From Gammaproteobacteria bacterium (GTDB lineage: Bacteria; Pseudomonadota; Gammaproteobacteria; S012-40), in NCBI GenBank assembly GCA_029881255.1, contig JAOUMY010000009.1:1-64000 (forward strand): 64,000 bases of DNA, in the 5' to 3' direction. Positions 26,385 through 34,739 of the stretch are shown in pieces. Both the position numbers and the translations under genes were made by a program. Numbering within the stretch: position 1 is the stretch's first letter; the number at the start of each line of letters is the position of its first letter. The notes beneath the pieces were generated by a model, which saw only the letters and a program-made list of their open reading frames with translations, searched no databases and was not told where the DNA came from.

Positions 26385-27209
26385 CTATTTAACACCGTAA
26401 ACGTAATACGTCGTAATATCATTCCAAACGCCCTCTTCTACCGCAAGCTTGTCCATTTCTGCAAAATACTCCAGCTTTGCCTTTTCTAGTATTTCCTGTG
26501 GAACTGCTGTGATTGGGTGTGGATACTGCCCGATTGGATAGTCCTCCTCTGAAATCCATCCGTCTTTGGCCTCTTCTAGAGACATGAAGTGACCATCTTT
26601 GACTTCCTTGATTTCGACCTCCGAATAACCCGAGTCTCTCAATAATGCTTCGCATATTGCCATTGACCCGGTAGGAGAATTCGCCAGATACTCAATCCCG
26701 TGGTTCTTCAGTACCCTTCTCGCAATGCAACCACAAACGAATGAAGTTTCAGGCCAGGCATGAAACCCAAGCAACCCACCCGGCTTTAGCATACGGCGCC
26801 AATTCGCTAATGCTCTGGGCTTGTCAGCAATCCAAAAGAAGGCTGAAGCACAATAAATTCGATCAAAGCTATTCTCAGGAAAGTCTAGCGCCTCGGAATC
26901 CATAACCTTAAAAGTCAAATTGTCATGCAATGAAACTTCTTTTAGTTTTTCTGCTTCTGATATCATTCCCTGCGACAAATCTATCCCGAACACTCGACCG
27001 GACCGACCAACCAAACCGGAACAATGGTAAGCTGCAGACCCAGTACCTGTAGCTATATCTAATACCGAGTCACCCTCTTGTGGAGGATGATAATCTACCA
27101 ATTGCACTGCTAACGACCTATGCCAATTACTTTGCCCATATGACTTGCTTCGCTCATCATATGAGGAAGTAATTATCTTGTGATACGCTTGGTAATCCGA
27201 AACATTCAT
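26385..27209 (-). CDS. Class I SAM-dependent methyltransferase (UbiE-like)
   Basis: ATG 27209 is chosen because GGGGAGG lies 5 bases before it; an upstream in-frame ATG at 27224 would place this ribosome site inside the gene. The motif I region VLDIATGTGSAAYHCSGLVG (about 36-55), GIDLSQGM and LKPGGLLGFHAWPE are typical. Length about 274 residues. It is the first gene of the minus-strand operon, with 280 bases before the next gene. It is a third methyltransferase for the cluster, beside the CmcI-like one and 23432-24208. Possible acceptors are the phosphoramidate oxygen, the peptide carboxyl group or a side chain. The sequence does not decide. Confidence 0.84.
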   Translation of the reverse strand: MNVSDYQAYHKIITSSYDERSKSYGQSNWHRSLAVQLVDYHPPQEGDSVLDIATGTGSAAYHCSGLVGRSGRVFGIDLSQGMISEAEKLKEVSLHDNLTFKVMDSEALDFPENSFDRIYCASAFFWIADKPRALANWRRMLKPGGLLGFHAWPETSFVCGCIARRVLKNHGIEYLANSPTGSMAICEALLRDSGYSEVEIKEVKDGHFMSLEEAKDGWISEEDYPIGQYPHPITAVPQEILEKAKLEYFAEMDKLAVEEGVWNDITTYYVYGVK

Positions 27210-27484
27210 CAAATACCTCCCCATAGAATTGTCAGCAAAAAAGCATGAATAGCCAGACTCTTGTTACTTAGCTGTTCTTCAACTTGAATGGCACAATTAT
27301 AAACAATTTTTTCTTCCGATTAATGGTTTTTATATAAATCAATCAACATCACAACAAACTTAACGGCGCCCAGTATAGCGTTATCTTCTGTGGTATTCAC
27401 CCTTTGAGACTGAATGCGCTCAAGACACCCAAAGTAGGATCCACTTCAAGTTGTTGACAAAAAAGTAAGTGGAGCAGCAACTCC
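27210..27484. promoter_or_regulatory. Probable promoter region of the minus-strand operon
   Basis: The AT-rich spacer upstream of the first gene of the phosphoramidate operon contains long A/T runs (about 27290-27350). It separates the biosynthetic cluster from the pirin/membrane-protein pair. No operator is recognisable. Confidence 0.35.
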
Positions 27485-27871
27485 CTATGTCCGCAAACGC
27501 CATAAGTATAGAACCCAAAGACCCAGTAAAACATCGACAGTTGCGCAGTAGGCAGGCCACCACAAAGGCACCGTGCTGATTTCAATAAACTGATTGTGCA
27601 TCAGATCAAACAAGCCGTGCGCAATCAGGCCAAGTCCTACGGCGAGAAATGGAAATTTTTTTGAAAACGCTGCTGTTCCGATAAATAGCAGCGCTATCAT
27701 AGACTCTGCAACTATTGACGCTGCTATTCCGCTCATTGCCGCAAACAGAACATAGTAAAGCGCAATAACGATTAGAATCGTCGGATAAAAACTCGTGTCT
27801 TTATCAAATCTGAGAGCATGCGCAGGCAAGGCTACGCATAGGGCAGTGATAATACCGGCTATGTATTCCAT
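27485..27871 (-). CDS. Small integral membrane protein, four predicted helices
   Basis: The protein has 128 residues, nearly all hydrophobic. Helices are at about 2-20, 28-60, 65-90 and 100-124, with the conserved-looking HGLFDLMH and VPLWWPAYC motifs that I associate with small DUF6010-type membrane proteins. It starts 6 bases after the stop codon of the pirin gene and is co-transcribed with it. Function unknown. Confidence 0.8.
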   Translation of the reverse strand: MEYIAGIITALCVALPAHALRFDKDTSFYPTILIVIALYYVLFAAMSGIAASIVAESMIALLFIGTAAFSKKFPFLAVGLGLIAHGLFDLMHNQFIEISTVPLWWPAYCATVDVLLGLWVLYLWRLRT

Positions 27872-27877
27872 TACAGC

Positions 27878-28897
27878 CTACGGCAACTCCTCTCGCCCAT
27901 TTACAAACCTGGCAAAGCGAGGCTTTTCTCGCGGATGCACCGGGTCTCTTTTTTTCCACACCCAGCCGCCAAAGCGAGTGGCTTGAAAATCATTGTAGGC
28001 CTGCTGAATTTCTTCGCGCGTGTTCATCACGAAGGGACCGTATTGTACTACCGGTTCGTCGATTGGTTTACCTTGTAGCATGAGGATACGCACAGGCTGA
28101 TTACCCGCCTGGAGTATGACTGAGGTCTCGGCTTGCATAACGGCAGCGGTCTTTACTTCGAGCCTGGTGTCACCGATACCGAGTGATTCACCGTCATAGA
28201 AATAAAGCATACGATTCACACCGGCGCTTGCAGCGGGAAGCGTCCAACTGGCATTGGCTTGCATGTCGATAATCCAGATGGCCACTTCATTTGTATTGTC
28301 GGCGGCCCATGATTCCGGCGGCGGTGCGAGGGGCGTTATATCTTCTAGCTTACCCGCCACAACTTCGACCTGTGTTTTCGCGCCTTTGTCGTCTTCAAAA
28401 ACCTTGCGCGGCGTTTTCTCCTGCCAGAACATCGTGAAATGCGGTTCCGCGAATTTGCTCTTCCGTGGAAGATTGATCCAAATCTGGAATAGTTGCATGA
28501 GATTGGGCTTGTCGCGATGAATGAGCGGAAACATCTCGCTGTGTTGCACACCCTTGCCGGCAGTCATCCACTGGGTATCACCCGCACCATATCGGCCTGC
28601 GGCCCCCATGGAATCGGCATGATCCACTATGCCATCTCGCACAATAGTAACAGTCTCGAACCCGCGGTGAGGATGCACGGGAAAGCCGGGTACCGTATCG
28701 CCATGATACATGCGCCAACCGTTCCGAGGTTCAAAGTCGCTGCCAATATTGCGACCTGATAGTAAATTTGGCGCAGGGCCCATCTTGTCATTCCCTTCTG
28801 GATAGGCATCGTAGTGATGTACACAAAACAAAAAAGGATCGGGCGTCGGCCACTGAAAATCGAGTGGGATAGTTTTTAAAACCGGGCCTTGATTCAT
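27878..28897 (-). CDS. Pirin family protein
   Basis: This 339-residue bicupin has the pirin signature HPHRGFETVTIVRDG, with metal-ligand histidines, and a further ligand set in GKGVQHSEMF. The C-terminal cupin ends in NTREEIQQAYNDFQATRFGGW. Pirins are iron-binding cupins; some have quercetinase activity and some modulate transcription or redox enzymes, so the substrate is not predictable. It is the first gene of a two-gene unit with the small membrane protein downstream. Confidence 0.93.
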   Translation of the reverse strand: MNQGPVLKTIPLDFQWPTPDPFLFCVHHYDAYPEGNDKMGPAPNLLSGRNIGSDFEPRNGWRMYHGDTVPGFPVHPHRGFETVTIVRDGIVDHADSMGAAGRYGAGDTQWMTAGKGVQHSEMFPLIHRDKPNLMQLFQIWINLPRKSKFAEPHFTMFWQEKTPRKVFEDDKGAKTQVEVVAGKLEDITPLAPPPESWAADNTNEVAIWIIDMQANASWTLPAASAGVNRMLYFYDGESLGIGDTRLEVKTAAVMQAETSVILQAGNQPVRILMLQGKPIDEPVVQYGPFVMNTREEIQQAYNDFQATRFGGWVWKKRDPVHPREKPRFARFVNGREELP

Positions 28898-29003
28898 GGC
28901 TACACCTCTTTACGTATCAAGCGGGGTAAGATCCCCCTGTTTTCTAATACTAGCAATAATAGTGGCCACAATAAGTACCCCACCCTTTACAATCGGCAAC
29001 ATA

Positions 29004-30089
29004 TTAATCTCCGCTATCCGTAAATATCATAGGACGAGTTTCGCCGATCTTCATTATCCAAAGCGTATCTTCCCCATAACCAAGTGAAAGCCCCTCGTTA
29101 AAAAAACGTTTCGGCGGTTCCCACATAAGCTCATCCGATAAGCTGCTGACAGTTCCCCAATGGGATGCTATCAGGTTTTTTGCACGCAACTCTTTTCCGA
29201 CCTTGACCGCTTCTTCCGGCGTAAAATGTGACATCCACATTAGTTTTCTTGGCTCATAGGCACCGATGGGTAAGACCGCGTAATCGAATGAACCATACTG
29301 TTCTCCGACTTCTTTATAGATGGAATTTGAATAGCCGGAGTCACCAATAAAGAAAACACGCTTTTCATCGCTAACGATGGACCACGATGACCATAGCGTC
29401 TTATTATGGTCATCCGTGGCGCGTGCAGAGTCGTGAACTGCTGAATGAGAGGTGAAGACTGTATTTCGTACCTCCACGGATTCTCCCCAGTCAAGCTCAG
29501 TAACATTTGTATAGCCGTTTTCACGAAAAAGTAACCCCACCCCTAGCGGCACTACAACATGAATCCGCTCTTTATTTGCAATTCGTCGAATGGTTCTTTC
29601 ATCCAAGTGATCGTAGTGATTATGAGAAAGCAATATAACGTCTATTGGCGGAAGCTTTTCTATGGGTATACTTGATTCTACAAAGCGCCGAGGTCCCGCC
29701 CACGATATAGGGCTCGCGAATTCCGTCAAAAAAGGATCAGTTAAAATAGTTACCTTGGAGACCGTAATCAGAAAAGATGCGTGACCTAACCAGGTTATGC
29801 GCGAATCTTCGTAGCTTTCAAGCAAACGTAGCGACATTTCCTCAGATATAACATGCCCGTCAGGAATGTCCGGAAGGACAACAGAACCCCAAAACCGTCG
29901 AAGATAGAAAAAAAGACCTTTAGGCGCGGCCGTCTCTACATATGGATAATTCTGAAAACCGTTAGCGATATGATGTTTAGGCATGTTGTCTGTTACGCCG
30001 GAATTCTGTCCACCAAAAGCGAAACCACCGTTGAAAACAAAAGCAAGACATAAAAGTAGTCGTTTGAAAGGCGCATTCACGATTATCAT
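29004..30089 (-). CDS. UlaG/NAPE-PLD-like metallo-beta-lactamase-fold hydrolase, exported
   Basis: The domain is clear: ITWLGHASFLIT, TDPFL, LLSHNHYDHLDE (HxHxDH), FIGDSGYS (Asp ligand) and SHWGT. The start is taken at ATG 30089, because the longer frame begins with TTG; the product then opens with a hydrophobic signal (FKRLLLCLAFVFNGGFAFGG), suggesting export. About 361 residues. The family hydrolyses phosphodiester or lactone bonds, for example N-acyl-phosphatidylethanolamine. It lies outside the biosynthetic cluster and is not closely similar to the MBL-fold protein at 12446. Confidence 0.86.
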   Translation of the reverse strand: MIIVNAPFKRLLLCLAFVFNGGFAFGGQNSGVTDNMPKHHIANGFQNYPYVETAAPKGLFFYLRRFWGSVVLPDIPDGHVISEEMSLRLLESYEDSRITWLGHASFLITVSKVTILTDPFLTEFASPISWAGPRRFVESSIPIEKLPPIDVILLSHNHYDHLDERTIRRIANKERIHVVVPLGVGLLFRENGYTNVTELDWGESVEVRNTVFTSHSAVHDSARATDDHNKTLWSSWSIVSDEKRVFFIGDSGYSNSIYKEVGEQYGSFDYAVLPIGAYEPRKLMWMSHFTPEEAVKVGKELRAKNLIASHWGTVSSLSDELMWEPPKRFFNEGLSLGYGEDTLWIMKIGETRPMIFTDSGD

Positions 30090-30134
30090 TCTAGTTAGGT
30101 AGTAAATTAATCCGAAAAGCCTATTTAACAGCAA

Positions 30135-30510
30135 TGTTATAACGTTTTTAGTGGAGAATACATAGTTTCAGCTATTGCCATAGGCGGACACTGATAAAGC
30201 TATACTTGCATCAATAATGTTTCAGTTTGACCTGACATTGCCCATTCTTGGTACAGATCAGAGTTATTTGCCAGACAAACTTCCTTTTCAAGACCGAAAG
30301 AGATGATGATGTCCCATATGGGATGCCTTCTTCCTGATAGCAGACTTGTCACTGGTGTTCGCTCCGAATCATCCTAATGTGCGTTCAAATAGATTAAACT
30401 TCATCATCGTATTCGACCTACTGTGTCGTGTTTTCTTTGACACCGAGCTTGCTTTAAGTCAAGTGACCAATCCTTTATAATCAAACCCCATAAATTTATT
30501 CGCTATTGCC
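30135..30510. other. Intergenic, no gene; one GCGGACA repeat
   Basis: This 376-base divergent spacer has no coding frame of note. It contains GGCGGACACTGA at about 30183, a member of the dispersed motif described in the findings. Promoters for the flanking divergent genes must lie here. Confidence 0.5.
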
Positions 30511-31020
30511 ATGAAATTTTACCACTCACTCATTTTGCTGCTATCCCTGATTTTTCCCAGCGCCTATGCCCTTACACCTGGCGAGGTTCCGGTTGGCGGT
30601 GTTTTGCGCGACGCAACATTGCAAGGCTTCGGTGGTGATGTTCTACGTTTGTCCTCACTGCGCGGAAAGCCGCTAATCATAAACGTCTGGGCAAGTTGGT
30701 GCGGTCCGTGTAAAGCAGAGATGGGATCATTGGAGAACCTGCACAAACGCTATGGTGGCAAACAATTTAACCTTATCGGTATCTCCACCGATGATGACAC
30801 TAATGCGGCTTTCTATTTTCTCATGCGTGAGGGAATAACTTTCGATAACTACGCCGACAAGAATCTCATGATGGAAAACATGCTAGGCGCTAATACCATA
30901 CCCGTTACCCTGCTTATTGATGCCAATGGCAAAGTACTCAAGAAAGTGAGGGGATTTAAGGAATGGGATAGCCCGGAAACGATTAAAATGATTGCATCGG
31001 TATTGGGCGTGAAGTTATAA
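30511..31020 (+). CDS. TlpA-like thioredoxin-fold protein, periplasmic
   Basis: The protein has 169 residues. An N-terminal signal peptide (MKFYHSLILLLSLIFPSAYA) precedes a thioredoxin fold with the redox motif WASWCGPCKAEM (about 61-72) and the cis-proline loop TIPVTLLID. The family (TlpA/ResA) reduces disulfides in the periplasm, for example in cytochrome c maturation. It appears to stand alone, followed by a convergent gene 2 bases away. Confidence 0.93.
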   Translation: MKFYHSLILLLSLIFPSAYALTPGEVPVGGVLRDATLQGFGGDVLRLSSLRGKPLIINVWASWCGPCKAEMGSLENLHKRYGGKQFNLIGISTDDDTNAAFYFLMREGITFDNYADKNLMMENMLGANTIPVTLLIDANGKVLKKVRGFKEWDSPETIKMIASVLGVKL

Positions 31021-31022
31021 AA

Positions 31023-31346
31023 TCAGGTGTAATTTTTCCTCTCAGACCGTCTACCACGTGTACCGGATTGTGAAACTATAACACCGCGGATGGCCTCCTT
31101 TTCGATAGGCCGTTTCTCATGTAAATAGTCTTCGTGCAGTGGGGATAAAAACCACTGTCCGTCTTCGATGAGCAACTGACGAAATATATAGCCGTTCTCC
31201 ACTATCGCCAGGACATAAGACTCATGTTTGACTGCGCCATCAGGGGAAATCATTATGATGCAACCCTTTTTAAACTCGGGCTCCATACTGTTATCAACAA
31301 CTTGCAATGCGAATGGCTCGCTTGAACTACAACTGTCTAGATCCAT
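31023..31346 (-). CDS. S24/LexA-like peptidase-domain protein without DNA-binding domain
   Basis: This 107-residue protein matches the C-terminal S24 domain alone. The nucleophile Ser is in VVDNSMEPEFKKG (about 16-28). The second catalytic element, normally V-K-R-L, reads IFRQL, so the general-base Lys appears to be Arg. HEDY aligns with the usual NPDY region. No helix-turn-helix is present. Either the protein is not proteolytic or it serves as a sensor, or it is a remnant of a phage repressor. The stop codon lies 2 bases from the convergent thioredoxin gene. Confidence 0.75.
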   Translation of the reverse strand: MDLDSCSSSEPFALQVVDNSMEPEFKKGCIIMISPDGAVKHESYVLAIVENGYIFRQLLIEDGQWFLSPLHEDYLHEKRPIEKEAIRGVIVSQSGTRGRRSERKNYT

Positions 31347-31571
31347 GCCGGTTTCTTTCTCGTGTCATTTGTGAGCTTGTGGAATCGGGGCATTATCTCA
31401 CAATTTGCGAATATCCGAATACTCACTTCAAGGAAGCAGCCGATTTTAGTAGAAACGCCTGACAACACTCCCCCTTGTAAAGATGAAGTCAGAAATTATT
31501 TATTGCTTTTCAGAAAAGAGATAATGGACGAACCTCTAGCATCCTATTCCCTTCAAATGTAAAATCGACGA

Positions 31572-32441
31572 ATGCGCGCATCTACGATTACACTCACTTT
31601 TTTACTACTCACGACTGGCTGTCAACTCGAGGAACTCCTCGGCCTGTCAAGCAACGATTCAGGAAGCATACCTGGCAATGAGCTTACACAATCTGGGGGC
31701 CTGTCTCCAGAAGATGCCGCAAAACTCTATGACAATAGTGCTCACTCCGATCTTATTACATCCCATGGGTATAACCCATATCACGCTGTTTTTATCGCGC
31801 ACGAGTTTTCGTACTCAATACCGGCAAATCAGGTTGATCAAAGTACAGGAGAGGAAATACGCGCCTGGAACCCGAACGAAGGACGCCGCATCCAGACAAC
31901 CGTCGATGTTATGTGGCAACTGAATTCCACCTACCCACCTACATCATATCGCGAGGGAATAATTGAAACGCAATCAAAGAGAGAGTATCATCTTCTCGAA
32001 GCGACGAGGGCGCAGATCGACTTCAATGCTACAGAGCTAGATTCGGTATACGTGAATGATGAACTCGTTCAAATGTCGAACCATGCTACGACGAATGAAT
32101 TCACTGCCACATTGATTGATTCCGAATTGGGCAAGATCACAATTGAATCCACTACGATCCGTGAACACTGCGACGCGAAGATCATAAGAAATAGTATTTC
32201 ATACCTTGTGGAATGCCCTAGTCCTCACCCCTATTACACAACCCATCAGGCTGAAATCATTGTGACGATGGAGAACGGTGACGCAATAAACGCCTCTGTC
32301 ACCTATTACACCTGCTCACGAGAAGACTGCGAAAGTGAACAACAGTTTATTTCATACGACATCGTAACACCCTTAACAACTCTCTCCTTTGTTGAACACG
32401 AAGAGGTGTCAAAATATATCGTTTGGAGTGATGATAAGTAG
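31572..32441 (+). CDS. Lipoprotein of unknown function
   Basis: The protein has 289 residues, with a lipoprotein signal (TFLLLTTGCQ; Cys at residue 16) that places it in an envelope membrane. The mature part is acidic and Thr/Ser rich, with four Cys residues toward the C-terminus (CDAK, CPSP, CSREDC). It looks like a beta-rich extracytoplasmic domain. No family recognised. Confidence 0.75.
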   Translation: MRASTITLTFLLLTTGCQLEELLGLSSNDSGSIPGNELTQSGGLSPEDAAKLYDNSAHSDLITSHGYNPYHAVFIAHEFSYSIPANQVDQSTGEEIRAWNPNEGRRIQTTVDVMWQLNSTYPPTSYREGIIETQSKREYHLLEATRAQIDFNATELDSVYVNDELVQMSNHATTNEFTATLIDSELGKITIESTTIREHCDAKIIRNSISYLVECPSPHPYYTTHQAEIIVTMENGDAINASVTYYTCSREDCESEQQFISYDIVTPLTTLSFVEHEEVSKYIVWSDDK

Positions 32442-32861
32442 ATTCAAACGTAGGCGTGGTGATTCGAACACCAATCCAATCTATGCTACCGGCTAGCACC
32501 GGACACTCAGGTTTCCCGAAAACTATTTGAATATGGCTAATGACTTCTTTCGTTGTCTGACTTCCGTTTCCGCCGGAACTAATTTCGCTATGCGTTCTAT
32601 TTCATAACAATACAGTCAACAATAACTCCAGCGAGTCCGAGTGTAATGCTTGGTCTTATTCCGTAATTGATACGCACGCCTTTTTATTTTTATTCCCGAC
32701 GCTTATAGACGGAAAAGACTATTTTATAATTCTGAAACTGTGAACGCTTTTGTTCAGAATTCGTTCATGAACGCAAGATTACCATTTGTCCATGTTGTCG
32801 ATGTTTTGAAGTGATGGCTGAATCGAAAATGAGTTTTTTCAACTAGTAAAGGAATAAACAT

Positions 32862-32987
32862 ATGATTAGCTCACTAGACTTGCTTGCACTGTTACTCGTT
32901 GGTGGTAGCCTTTTCGCAATTGTTTTAAATTACGTAATGAGTCGGAAATATGTTGCATATGAAGCCGAGATAAAGTCCAAGCAATAA
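32862..32987 (+). CDS. Small single-pass membrane protein, 41 residues
   Basis: ATG 32862 is preceded by AAAGGA (32848-32853) at 8 bases. The product has a single hydrophobic helix (LLALLLVGGSLFAIVLNYVM) and a short charged tail ending in KSKQ. It is followed by a hairpin. The good ribosome site, membrane-helix composition and placement suggest a real small protein. No family known to me. Confidence 0.55.
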   Translation: MISSLDLLALLLVGGSLFAIVLNYVMSRKYVAYEAEIKSKQ

Positions 32988-33406
32988 GCTCTGTTTTATT
33001 TTGCTACTAATAGTAATTGGCCGTTACTCTCGACAGTTACGGCCTGGGGCGGGCACGGAATACCCCAGTTAGCCACTAAGATTCTTTGCAAAGTATGGCA
33101 AGTGCGGGTGCGTCGTCCTCCCAGTCTATGCCATCAAACTTTCCGATATGTATTTTATAGAGTGGGTGTCAAGAGAGCGAACATTACCATCGCACCCATC
33201 CGGTTCACCTAGCGCCTCTACCTCGAACCGAATAGCCCCGCAATACCCCCCATACATCATTGAATCACTATTCTCTTGCTATGCCTTTTTGCATTCTCGT
33301 GTATTAAACATACTTTTCAAACGATTTCTTTTTTCACGGTGCTAGGCAGGCACCAATGTGGGGTTGCCTCGAGTGCCGCCAGACTGATCGGCAATAGTTA
33401 TTCGAA

Positions 33407-33442
33407 GCATCAGAGGGCATTTATACAAATGCCCTCTGATGC
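33407..33442 (-). terminator. Perfect 16-bp inverted repeat downstream of the amidohydrolase-like gene
   Basis: GCATCAGAGGGCATTT (33407-33422) pairs with its exact complement at 33427-33442 around an ATAC loop. It lies 21 bases past the stop codon of the minus-strand gene. The T-run after it is poor, so it may also stabilise the mRNA end. Confidence 0.65.
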
Positions 33443-33463
33443 AGGTTTGTCACAGTAACTTTA

Positions 33464-34474
33464 TCAATTGCAGCTGTATTCTGAACTGATATTCCATAAA
33501 CGTTCGGCATTGCAATGCGCGATATTATGCGCCGCCTGATATTTCAATTGAGATAACGCAGTTCGCCAATACTTAATTTTTTCGTTATATTGATTTTGCC
33601 AGTGCACAACAAACACATTATCTAGCGCGAAAATAAAGCGATCGCTATGATGGTTAAATGCATTTTGCCACGGTCGTTGTAATCGATAACCACCATTCCC
33701 ATCCGGTTCAAAGAGATTCGTCCAAGGAAATATAGTAGCGGCCGCAAGGGGATCTGCATGTGATGTGAGAAAATAGACGTTGTCATGGCGCATCAGCATA
33801 CGTAGCGTTTGAGCAAGATCAAGCTGCGCCATGTGTATAAGTATGAAATTATGAGTAGGATTGTCGTCCAAAAGTTTTTCAAGTTCGTCTCGATAATGTA
33901 GAAACTCCTCCTTCGTCATCGCGCCAAATTCCAGATGGACTATGAATGGCCAATTTTTATTCTTGGCTATATTCAAGGTTTCCTGTACGTAAGGTGAAAA
34001 TAGGGATTTTATAACCAGCGGAATATCTTCGCTCTTACTTTGGTGGTAGTTCAGCACTTCGCCAGTAGCACGGTAAGGAATAGAATACCCGTTGTTATTT
34101 GGATAAATCAGTTGTTTTTCAAGAAAATCCTTATACGCGAGAACATCGGCTTCACTATCGGTACCATCGAAATATAAACTGCTTTTGCTCCTTAACGCGG
34201 GCAATATTTCTACAGAAGAGCCAGCTGCCAATTGCGTAAAATCAAACAAGGATTTTTGTCGTTCGTTTAGCGCACTTGGGCCACGCGTGGCCAGTATCGT
34301 CGCTTTCACTTGATTGTTCACCATGCGGTCGAGCATTATATCGTGTGTCACGTTCGCATCAAATTGACTGTGCGCGTCGACGAAATAGATATCGTCCCAT
34401 GCAACAACTTGAGATGCATAACCAAGCAAAATAATCTGTAATAGACGAGTCAAAGTTCGAGTACGTAATTCCAT
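33464..34474 (-). CDS. Exported amidohydrolase-like TIM-barrel protein
   Basis: The protein has 336 residues. A signal-like N-terminus (LTRLLQIILLGYASQVVA) is followed by YFVDAHSQFD, where metal-dependent amidohydrolases have D-x-H-x-H; the second His is replaced by a Q/F context. FIVHLEFG, FILIHMAQ and FALDNVFV are spaced like barrel strands 5 to 8, and AHNIAHCNAERLW resembles the family C-terminus. Substrate unknown. The odd first motif leaves metal binding uncertain. Confidence 0.7.
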   Translation of the reverse strand: MELRTRTLTRLLQIILLGYASQVVAWDDIYFVDAHSQFDANVTHDIMLDRMVNNQVKATILATRGPSALNERQKSLFDFTQLAAGSSVEILPALRSKSSLYFDGTDSEADVLAYKDFLEKQLIYPNNNGYSIPYRATGEVLNYHQSKSEDIPLVIKSLFSPYVQETLNIAKNKNWPFIVHLEFGAMTKEEFLHYRDELEKLLDDNPTHNFILIHMAQLDLAQTLRMLMRHDNVYFLTSHADPLAAATIFPWTNLFEPDGNGGYRLQRPWQNAFNHHSDRFIFALDNVFVVHWQNQYNEKIKYWRTALSQLKYQAAHNIAHCNAERLWNISSEYSCN

Positions 34475-34716
34475 GACGCTTTACTCCTTTAGCCATTTGT
34501 ATCATCTCGGATACCCTCACCTATAGTATCGATCAACAAAATAAACATGTCAAAATGATGGGCATTTTGAGTGAGGAGAATTTCTGCAATGCCTAGTAAA
34601 CGATAACTTCAGTATTCCCGAGTATGATGCTAATTTTTTACGTACTCGATGGGCATGAACAAACCGGGTCCGGAGAACAATTATTTCTAATATCCAAGCT
34701 GGCTTACATTTGAAAC

Positions 34717-34737
34717 AATTCTTCTGACCCGATTCTT
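34717..34737 (-). repeat. AATCGGGTCAGA-type motif just after a stop codon
   Basis: On the minus strand this reads AATCGGGTCAGAAGAATT, starting 2-4 bases after the yegD stop codon. A near copy follows the pseudouridine synthase gene at 38537-38556. Confidence 0.6.
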
Positions 34738-34739
34738 AC

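Larger units (their letters stand above)
32442..33463. other. Long intergenic region with one small gene, repeats and hairpins
   Basis: About 1 kb without a large gene. It holds a CGGACACTCA repeat near 32500, a 41-residue membrane-peptide gene (32862-32987), an imperfect GGCCGT/ACGGCC hairpin at 33018-33043 just after it, and a perfect 16-bp hairpin at 33407-33442. Frames between 33050 and 33400 have no ribosome site or family resemblance. Confidence 0.6.

Noticed and set aside
33148-33458. Two overlapping short plus-strand frames near 33.2-33.4 kb
   Set aside because: No ribosome sites, composition like random translation, and one overlaps the perfect hairpin.
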